Source: Sutcliffiella horikoshii | Lineage (GTDB): Bacteria; Bacillota; Bacilli; Bacillales; Bacillaceae_I | Direction: 5' to 3' | NCBI RefSeq assembly: GCF_008180725.1 | Contig: NZ_VTEV01000003.1 | Location: 301,841 to 365,840, forward strand | Length of the DNA stretch: 64,000 bases | Shown: positions 58,115 through 64,000 of the stretch, one piece after another | Layout of the letters: every line of letters begins with the position of its first letter | How positions within the stretch are numbered: the first letter of the stretch is position 1 | Program-made: the position numbers and the translations under genes | The notes under the pieces: model-generated | Told to the model about the DNA's origin: nothing | Seen by the model: only the letters and a program-made list of their open reading frames with translations | Database searches by the model: none

Positions 58115-59803
58115 TCACTTCGCTATTTTCTGCTTTTCTTCTTCCACCAATGCTCTTCTGAGGATTTTTCCGACTGCGGTCTTTGGCAGTTCGTCTCTGA
58201 ATTCATAGGATCTTGGCACCTTGTAGGCAGCAAGGTGTTTTCTTGTATATTGGTCCAATTCTTCTTCTGACAAATTGGATCCGGCCTTTTTCACGATGTA
58301 TGCTTTAACGGTTTCACCACGATATGGATCAGGAATTCCTGCGACCACCACTTCTTGAATTTCTTCGTGTTCATATAATATTTCCTCAATTTCTCTCGGG
58401 TAGATATTGAAGCCGCCGGCAATAATCATATCCTTTTTGCGATCTACCACATAGAAATAACCGCGCTCATCCATATAACCTAAATCCCCGGTAAGGAGCC
58501 AGCCATCTTTCAAGACAGCTTCGGTTTCTTCTTTTCGGTTCCAATACCCTTTCATGATTTGTGGACCTCTTACAGCAATCTCTCCAATTTCTCCGGTCGG
58601 TGCCAATTCTCCATTTTCCATGGAAAGAATGACGGATTCCGTATTCGGCCAAGGTATCCCAATGCTTCCTGATACCCTTTCATCCCAGAGGAAATTAGCA
58701 TGTGTAACCGGCGACGCTTCCGATAGACCATAGCCTTCTACAAGCTTTCCTCCTGTTACACGCTCAAACTGCTCCTGCACTTCAACAGGCAGGGCTGCGG
58801 ATCCACTGATACATGAATCTATAGAAGATAAATCATACTTCTTAATATCAGGGTGATTTAAAAGGGCAATATAGATGGTCGGTGCTCCTGGGAATAAGGT
58901 AGGCTTTTCCTTTTGAATAGTCTTCAATGTGGTTTCAGGGTCGAATTTTGGTAAAAGGACCATTTCAAATGCCTGCATAATGGAAAGGTTCATCACTGCC
59001 GTCATGCCGTACACATGGAAGAACGGAAGAATACCGATTACTTTTTCTTGCGCCTTTTTGCATCTATACATCCACTTGACACTCATGATTGTGTTGGAGA
59101 CAAGGTTCATATGAGTCAACATGACGCCTTTTGGAAATCCGGTGGTGCCCCCCGTATATTGCAATAACGCGAGATCTTCCTTAGGATCGATCGGAACATC
59201 AATTGTTTGTGCTTCTGATTGTTTTATGATTTCGGTGAACAAGTGGTTTTGTCCACTATGCTCCACCTTTACTACTATTCCGTACTGTTTTTTCTGAACA
59301 AAAGGGTAAAGCATATTTTTTGGAAATGGTAGATAGTCCTTTATCCCCGTAACGATAACATGCTTTAGATTTGTTAGCGCTTTCACTTTGGACACTCTAG
59401 GATAGAGGATATCTAACGTGATGATGATCTCGGAACCGGAATCATTGACTTGGTATTCCAGTTCACGTTCCATGTAAAGTGGATTTGTCTGCACAACAAT
59501 CCCGCCGGCTAAAAGAACGCCATAATAGCTGATGACGGCTTGAGGGCAGTTTGGGAGCATGATAGACACTCTGTCGCCTTTTTCAATTCCAAGTCCTTTT
59601 AAGTAGTTTGCCAGTTTTAAAGATTGATCATAAACTTCTTCAAATGTTAATTTTTTGCCGAGGAAGCTGATAGCCGTTTTTGTTGGGTATTCTTCCGCCG
59701 CTTGTTTCAAATAAGACTGCAGTGTTCGCTCTTCGAAGTTGATCTCTTGAGGTATTTCTTCAGGATAAAGTGATAGCCATGGCTTATTCACTATTTGCTC
59801 CAT
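58115..59803 (-). CDS. lcfA: long-chain fatty acid-CoA ligase
   Basis: This 562-residue ligase activates fatty acids with ATP and CoA. It shows the AMP-binding motif LLQYTGGTTGFPKGVMLTH, GYGLSEASPVTH, the hinge GWLLTGDLGYMDERGYFYVV and the C-terminal lysine in LPKTAVGKILRR. Length is typical. In B. subtilis it heads the fadR operon; here a terminator and a separate promoter lie between. I found no FadR site in the 132 bases upstream. Confidence 0.95.
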   Translation of the reverse strand: MEQIVNKPWLSLYPEEIPQEINFEERTLQSYLKQAAEEYPTKTAISFLGKKLTFEEVYDQSLKLANYLKGLGIEKGDRVSIMLPNCPQAVISYYGVLLAGGIVVQTNPLYMERELEYQVNDSGSEIIITLDILYPRVSKVKALTNLKHVIVTGIKDYLPFPKNMLYPFVQKKQYGIVVKVEHSGQNHLFTEIIKQSEAQTIDVPIDPKEDLALLQYTGGTTGFPKGVMLTHMNLVSNTIMSVKWMYRCKKAQEKVIGILPFFHVYGMTAVMNLSIMQAFEMVLLPKFDPETTLKTIQKEKPTLFPGAPTIYIALLNHPDIKKYDLSSIDSCISGSAALPVEVQEQFERVTGGKLVEGYGLSEASPVTHANFLWDERVSGSIGIPWPNTESVILSMENGELAPTGEIGEIAVRGPQIMKGYWNRKEETEAVLKDGWLLTGDLGYMDERGYFYVVDRKKDMIIAGGFNIYPREIEEILYEHEEIQEVVVAGIPDPYRGETVKAYIVKKAGSNLSEEELDQYTRKHLAAYKVPRSYEFRDELPKTAVGKILRRALVEEEKQKIAK

Positions 59804-59935
59804 ACCATTCCCTCCTCTTTATCGGCCTGTACTACTACAAAAGGCCCATATCTGTTTGTTATAGTATATCAGCAATTCTATAAAAATTATAACATTTTTT
59901 TGATTTTTGCAAAAAATGATGAAATATGACAACAC

Positions 59936-61114
59936 TTAACTAGGAACCTTCAACTTTATGTTCTTTTTTATCCTCTTCTTTTCATAAAACATATTCGTTA
60001 ATTTTGGCGCTAAAATAAATAGCACGATTCCAAGTATCGCGGAAACCAGGATGAACACGCTACTAAATAATTTGGTAGCTCCAGTAGCAATAGATGCAAT
60101 AACCACGGAAAATTCTCCTCTTGGTGTGAGTGAAAAACCAGCTCGTAAAGCAACCCTCTTTGTAAGCCCGTACCATCTACCTCCAAGCATTCCGACCAAG
60201 ATTTTTCCAAGCAAAGCCCATCCAATCAATGTAAGCAATAATCCAACATAGGGAACTCCTTCCCCAAGGTCAATCGTCGTGCCGAAATGCATAAAAAATA
60301 TTGGTAAAAGTAAATCTCTCACAGGTAAGGTAACCTGCTCGATATCTTCTGAGCGCTTCGTTTCGGCAAGCATGATACCTGCTAAAAATGCGCCTAATAC
60401 TTCTGACAGCCCAAGTAACAAGGCAATGCCGGCATAACTAAGGGCAATTCCGACTGTAAGCATGATGAAAATATCACTTCCGACCAATCGCTCAAAAAAT
60501 TTCTCCAAACGAGTGAAGCCATAGCGACCAATGATCATCGCACCTGAGGTTAACAACATGATCTTACCTAAAAGAATCACAAAGTCCATCCCTGTTATCC
60601 CGCTGTCCGAGGCCAATCCAATTAGAACTGCAACAATGATGGGTGCCACAACATCTTCAAAGATGAGAATTGCAAGTATGTATTCCGACTCTGCATTGGC
60701 CAATCGTTTCGTACTCTCCAGAAGCTTGGCAGAAATCGAGGAACTTGTGGCATATAGGACACCGCCTATTAAGAAGGAAGTTAGAAGATCTAGACCAAAG
60801 AAGAGACAAATGAGAGTAGACATTCCAAAATTTAAGGCTACATCCAATAACCCAGGTTTCCATACCTTGAATGCCATATTTTTTAATTTTTTAAGGGGGA
60901 AATCTAAACCAAGCAGAAAAAATAATAGTACAATGCCTATTTCACTAGCAGTATGCAATAATTCGTTTTCAGTTATAAATGATCCGATGCCAAGTCCTAA
61001 AAATATATATAGTATGACGCCGGGGATCTTCATTTTTCCTCCGACATACCCCATAACAAATAGAACGAGTAGTATGACTCCTATGCTTACAAGTATTGGA
61101 GTACCTTCATGCAT
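59936..61114 (-). CDS. khtU: CPA2 cation:proton antiporter, KhtU-like
   Basis: This protein of about 392 residues has twelve or so membrane helices of the KefB/KhtU type: IPGVILYIFLGLGIGSFI, LEVLGAF-like LSEVLGAFLAGIMLAETKR and FSLTPRGEFSVVIA. It would expel potassium in exchange for protons. Start is in the TGATG overlap with khtT; GGGAGGG lies 11 bases ahead. B. subtilis has khtSTU; no khtS is visible here. Confidence 0.88.
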   Translation of the reverse strand: MHEGTPILVSIGVILLVLFVMGYVGGKMKIPGVILYIFLGLGIGSFITENELLHTASEIGIVLLFFLLGLDFPLKKLKNMAFKVWKPGLLDVALNFGMSTLICLFFGLDLLTSFLIGGVLYATSSSISAKLLESTKRLANAESEYILAILIFEDVVAPIIVAVLIGLASDSGITGMDFVILLGKIMLLTSGAMIIGRYGFTRLEKFFERLVGSDIFIMLTVGIALSYAGIALLLGLSEVLGAFLAGIMLAETKRSEDIEQVTLPVRDLLLPIFFMHFGTTIDLGEGVPYVGLLLTLIGWALLGKILVGMLGGRWYGLTKRVALRAGFSLTPRGEFSVVIASIATGATKLFSSVFILVSAILGIVLFILAPKLTNMFYEKKRIKKNIKLKVPS

Positions 61115-61608
61115 CAGGTAGCAGTCCCTCCCTCGCAAAGCTTGGTCAGTTTTTCAATTTGCGCTTGTTTGCCACAAACCATCAATATATCCTTTTCATG
61201 GAGCTTTACATCGACATCTGGTACAGCGATGTTATCCTCCCCTTTTACAATTCCAATAATGGATGCACCTGTTTTGGTTCTTATTTTCGATTCTCCTATC
61301 GATTTTCCGATTAAGGAGGAAGCTTTTTTCACTTCGATCCACTCAATAATGATTTGTTTCTTAAATATTTTCATCTTATCCATATCTACAGGTTGATAAA
61401 TAGCACCTAGCAGCTGGGCACCAAGTTCTCTTGTTTCATCTGAGGTCAATGAGATGGAGAAATCTGCTTCATCATGATCTGGGTCTTCAAAAAAATACAT
61501 TTCCCGTTTTCCTGAATGGTGAACAACCAAGACCACCATATTCCCCTCAGCCGTCACAAACGATAGCTTCTTCCCAATCCCCGGTAGCTCTGTCGTTTTA
61601 AATTGCAT
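61114..61608 (-). CDS. khtT: KhtT-like regulatory subunit with RCK_C domain
   Basis: This 164-residue cytoplasmic protein has a KhtT-type N-domain (about 1-85) and an RCK_C (TrkA_C) domain (SSLIGKSIGESKIRTKTGAS, then LHEKDILMVCGKQAQIEKL). RCK_C domains bind nucleotides or ions and gate the partner. It overlaps khtU by one base. Confidence 0.9.
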   Translation of the reverse strand: MQFKTTELPGIGKKLSFVTAEGNMVVLVVHHSGKREMYFFEDPDHDEADFSISLTSDETRELGAQLLGAIYQPVDMDKMKIFKKQIIIEWIEVKKASSLIGKSIGESKIRTKTGASIIGIVKGEDNIAVPDVDVKLHEKDILMVCGKQAQIEKLTKLCEGGTAT

Positions 61609-61744
61609 ACCAACAACCCCTTCCTTACTACCTATATTCTCCGACTCTATCCATTCTCCCTGCTGAACAACTTTTTAATGTAAGAAAAACTGGGAAAGAA
61701 ACTCGCCCTGTACTAATACTAATTTGGATAAATTGGTTAATTGC

Positions 61745-61874
61745 CGCTGTTCCTTTCCGCAAATGGCTTCGCTTTCCTAGGGGCGCTGCTGGAGCCTCCT
61801 CGGCTTTCGCCTGCGGGGTCTCCACCTAGCGCTATCTCCCTCAGGAGTCTCCGCCATTTGCTCCAATCCACAGC
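61745..61874 (+). repeat. dispersed hairpin repeat, copy 9
   Basis: Begins GCTGTTCCTTTCCG, has TTCGCTTTCCTAGGGGCG, GGAGCCTCCTCGGC, GCGGGGTCTCC and ends GCTCCAATCCACAGC. It pairs with copy 10 in opposite orientation 90 bases away, both in the khtT-yshE gap. Confidence 0.88.
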
Positions 61875-61962
61875 TAGAAATTACATGGACTTATTGTTGA
61901 CTCTTTTTCCGGTAACTCTTTTACAACTCTTCTTGTAATACTATTGGTGAATGAAATACCCA

Positions 61963-62033
61963 AGTTGATTGGAATGGAAGGCGCGCAGACGCCACGCAGG
62001 CAAGCGAAGCGCCTGGGACGGAGATCAACAGTA
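61963..62033 (-). repeat. dispersed hairpin repeat, shortened copy 10
   Basis: On the minus strand: CTGTTGATCTCCG, CCAGGCGCTTCGCTTGCC, GGCGTCTGCGCGCC and CCATTCCAATCAAC. The middle hairpin is deleted, but both ends remain and can pair (GTTGAT with ATCAAC). Confidence 0.75.
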
Positions 62034-62052
62034 TATTATACTTTATTGTCCT

Positions 62053-62098
62053 TTAAAAAAAGGAAGAAGCAGCAATGTGAAACTTGCTTCTTCTTCCT
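62053..62098 (-). terminator. terminator of the mutS2-yshE unit
   Basis: GGAAGAAGAAGCAAG and TTGCTGCTTCTTCC form a stem with seven T residues after it, 17 bases beyond the small ORF stop. Confidence 0.85.
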
Positions 62099-62114
62099 TA
62101 CTGTTATTAACTCT

Positions 62115-62195
62115 TTATGCAATAAAAAGATAAATGATTCCTATTATGACAAACACTATACAACAACCGATCAACACTTTTGCTAAAGTTTCCAA
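62115..62195 (-). CDS. 26-residue membrane peptide, unknown
   Basis: A TTG start nine bases after AAGGAG opens a 26-codon frame. The product, METLAKVLIGCCIVFVIIGI followed by IYLFIA, is a single hydrophobic helix. It begins 13 bases past the yshE stop and ends just before the operon terminator. The ribosome site overlaps the end of yshE. It is too short for usual gene callers; I know of no family. Confidence 0.6.
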   Translation of the reverse strand: METLAKVLIGCCIVFVIIGIIYLFIA

Positions 62196-62208
62196 AATTC
62201 CCTACTCC

Positions 62209-62616
62209 TTATCCAATACTTGCCCCAATAATAAAAGACAAACCTACAGAAATAACAAAGGAAATAAATCCGACAGCCCAGTTCCCTTTTTCTATTTCCT
62301 TATCAATGTTAAAGCTTGGTGTCAAAAACTCAAAGATAAAGTAGGCAAACAACAACAAGACAAATCCAACCGCTCCCCAGCCAATCATCGTCAACAACGT
62401 ATCATGATCGCTGATAGAGTACCTGAAAATGTTGGCGATACCGAGTATTTTACCGCCTGTTGCCATCGCTACAGCAAAATTACCTTTTTTAATTTCTTCC
62501 ATGTTTTTATACTTTGTCACTAGTTCAAAAATAGCCAGAAACAGAACAAGACATAGTACCACCACACTAAAGTTGGCAGCCGTTCTTACTAATTCATTTT
62601 CCCAAAAAGCAGACAT
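62209..62616 (-). CDS. yshE: DUF350 membrane protein YshE
   Basis: This 135-residue protein has four helices and the DUF350 pattern of two related halves (KKGNFAVAMATGGKILGIANI and EKGNWAVGFISFVISVGLSF). Function is unknown. It follows mutS2 by 14 bases, as in B. subtilis. Confidence 0.9.
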   Translation of the reverse strand: MSAFWENELVRTAANFSVVVLCLVLFLAIFELVTKYKNMEEIKKGNFAVAMATGGKILGIANIFRYSISDHDTLLTMIGWGAVGFVLLLFAYFIFEFLTPSFNIDKEIEKGNWAVGFISFVISVGLSFIIGASIG

Positions 62617-62630
62617 ATCAGGCTCCCCTC

Positions 62631-64000
62631 TTATTTCAGTTCGACGACGGTAACACCAGTGCCACCTTCAGACGCCTCACCAAATCGATAATTTTTAACG
62701 GAGCGGTGGTTCTTCAAGTAATTTTGCACCCCAACTCGCAGTGCTCCCGTTCCTTTACCATGAATGATAGATACACGGTGATAACCTGCTAATGTAGCAT
62801 CATCCAAGTATTTTTCCACTCTCATGAGTGCATTTTCAAACCGTTCGCCACGCAGGTCAAGCTCTATGCTTACATGATAGTCTTTCCCTTTGATGGTAGC
62901 GAGTGGTTTCGTTTCCACAGGCTTTGGCCTGCTCACATATTGAATGTCCTTCGTTTTCACTTTCATTTTCATGATACCGATTTGGACTTGCCATTCTTTG
63001 TCTCCCGTTTTTTGCACGAGATGCCCTTTTTGGTTTAGGCTCAATACCTTCACTTCGTCACCAGGCTCCAGCGTTTGATTGCTAGCTTCCTGTTTTTTCG
63101 TAGCAGCAGATTTTTTTACAGTAGGCACAGCGCCTTCCAATCGTTTTTTTGCATCGATTAACTCGTGCTCTTTTACATTGGCGTGCTGTTCCATACGCAT
63201 CTTGCGCAATTCACGGATAACCTTTTCTGCTTCTTCCTTCGCATCCTCCACCATCTTCTCGGCTTTTTCCGCTGCTTTTTCGTACAGTTTATCACGTTGT
63301 TCGTTCAGCTCCAGCATTTGCTGTTCAAGATCTTCGTGCAATTGCTGTGATGTTTTTCTTATTTTTTCTGCTTCTTTCCATTCTTCTTCCGCTCTTTTTT
63401 GGGAAGCCTCCAAAGAAGCGATCATATTCTCCACTTTGTTACTATCCTCACTGACAAAGCCTTTCGCCCGGTCGATGACTTCCATGCTCAACCCTAAACG
63501 TTTAGAAATTTCAAACGCATTACTTCTACCAGGTACCCCGATAAGTAAACGATAGGTAGGACTTAATGTATCCACATCAAATTCGACACTTGCATTTACC
63601 ACACCTTCCCGGTTATAGCCATAAGCCTTCAGCTCAGGATAGTGGGTGGTCGCAATCACACAAGCCCCGCGTTGATAGACTTCATCCAAGATGGAAATAG
63701 CAAGGGCGGCCCCCTCTTGAGGATCTGTCCCTGCTCCTAATTCATCAAAAAGAACAAGGCTTTCATGATCGACCTTTTTAAGGATATCCACAATATTAAC
63801 CATGTGGGACGAAAATGTACTTAAACTTTGTTCGATAGATTGTTCATCACCGATGTCTGCATACACAGCGTTGAACACACCTACTTCCGATCCGTCTTGA
63901 GCGGGTACATACAACCCGGATTGCGCCATAATTGTTAACAAACCAAGTGTTTTTAACGTTACGGTCTTACCACCAGTATTGGGACCAGTTATAACGATAG
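62631..64000 (-). CDS. mutS2: MutS2 (MutSB), C-terminal part, runs off the window
   Basis: The reading frame continues to the right edge, so the start lies beyond 64000. Visible are Walker A ([17 protein letters not shown]), ATPase motifs [17 protein letters not shown] and [14 protein letters not shown], a long coiled coil, a KOW-like segment and the C-terminal Smr nuclease domain ([19 protein letters not shown]). MutS2 in B. subtilis rescues collided ribosomes and affects recombination. Confidence 0.96.
   Translation of the reverse strand, partial: IVITGPNTGGKTVTLKTLGLLTIMAQSGLYVPAQDGSEVGVFNAVYADIGDEQSIEQSLSTFSSHMVNIVDILKKVDHESLVLFDELGAGTDPQEGAALAISILDEVYQRGACVIATTHYPELKAYGYNREGVVNASVEFDVDTLSPTYRLLIGVPGRSNAFEISKRLGLSMEVIDRAKGFVSEDSNKVENMIASLEASQKRAEEEWKEAEKIRKTSQQLHEDLEQQMLELNEQRDKLYEKAAEKAEKMVEDAKEEAEKVIRELRKMRMEQHANVKEHELIDAKKRLEGAVPTVKKSAATKKQEASNQTLEPGDEVKVLSLNQKGHLVQKTGDKEWQVQIGIMKMKVKTKDIQYVSRPKPVETKPLATIKGKDYHVSIELDLRGERFENALMRVEKYLDDATLAGYHRVSIIHGKGTGALRVGVQNYLKNHRSVKNYRFGEASEGGTGVTVVELK

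Noticed and set aside
60531-61121. 196-codon plus-strand ORF
   Set aside because: Antisense to khtU, without a ribosome site or known motif; khtU in the other frame has clear membrane and antiporter motifs.

Overview
The window looks like chromosomal DNA of a spore-forming member of the Bacillaceae. Most gene order follows the Bacillus subtilis stretch from mutS2 to folC (mutS2, yshE, lcfA, fadR, fadB, etfBA, trxA, uvrC, lysC, yslB, sdhCAB, ysmA, gerE, ysmB, racE, gerM, rph, ysnA, ysnB, ysoA, tig, clpX, lonB, lonA, engB, hemAXCDBL, spoVID, ysxE, valS, folC). Spore genes (spoVID, ysxE, gerE, gerM), TTG/GTG starts with strong GGAGG sites and a T-box and an L-box support this. I cannot name the species.

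Layout. 1-3.6 kb: the end of a type IV pilus-like operon (pilT start, pilB, a VanW/G5 surface protein). 3.9-5.7 kb: a membrane GAF-GGDEF diguanylate cyclase. 5.8-10.4 kb: folC, and divergent from it a tightly overlapping three-gene operon of two ATP-grasp ligases and a FolC-like Mur ligase that I cannot match to a known pathway. 10.7-13.8 kb: valS with its T-box. 14-18 kb: a small membrane protein, a globin-coupled chemoreceptor, ysxE and spoVID. 18.5-25 kb: haem operon. 25.2-28.3 kb: a membrane protein and an amino-acid ABC transporter. 28.5-38.9 kb: AlaX, engB and the protein quality-control block lonA, lonB, clpX, tig, plus ysoA. 39.4 kb: tRNA-Arg with a duplicated 5' half. 39.8-45.5 kb: ysnB, rdgB, rph, gerM, racE, ysmB, gerE, ysmA. 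45.9-49.8 kb: succinate dehydrogenase and yslB. 50.1-53.6 kb: lysC under a lysine riboswitch, and uvrC. 54-59.8 kb: trxA and a FadR-controlled fatty-acid oxidation block. 59.9-64 kb: the KhtTU potassium antiporter, a tiny membrane ORF, yshE and mutS2, which runs off the end.

Two layers of intergenic structure are not explained by genes. (1) About ten copies of a dispersed element of roughly 130 bp, able to fold into one long hairpin, sit between genes; one lies in the valS leader between the T-box and the ribosome binding site, others inside the hem operon. (2) Five intergenic arrays of short degenerate repeats, with different sequence motifs, share a spacing of about 20-21 bp or, in one array, 52 bp (21+31), i.e. 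whole helical turns. Two of these arrays share a motif in opposite orientation. These arrays and the ATP-grasp/Mur-ligase operon are the best candidates for something undescribed.
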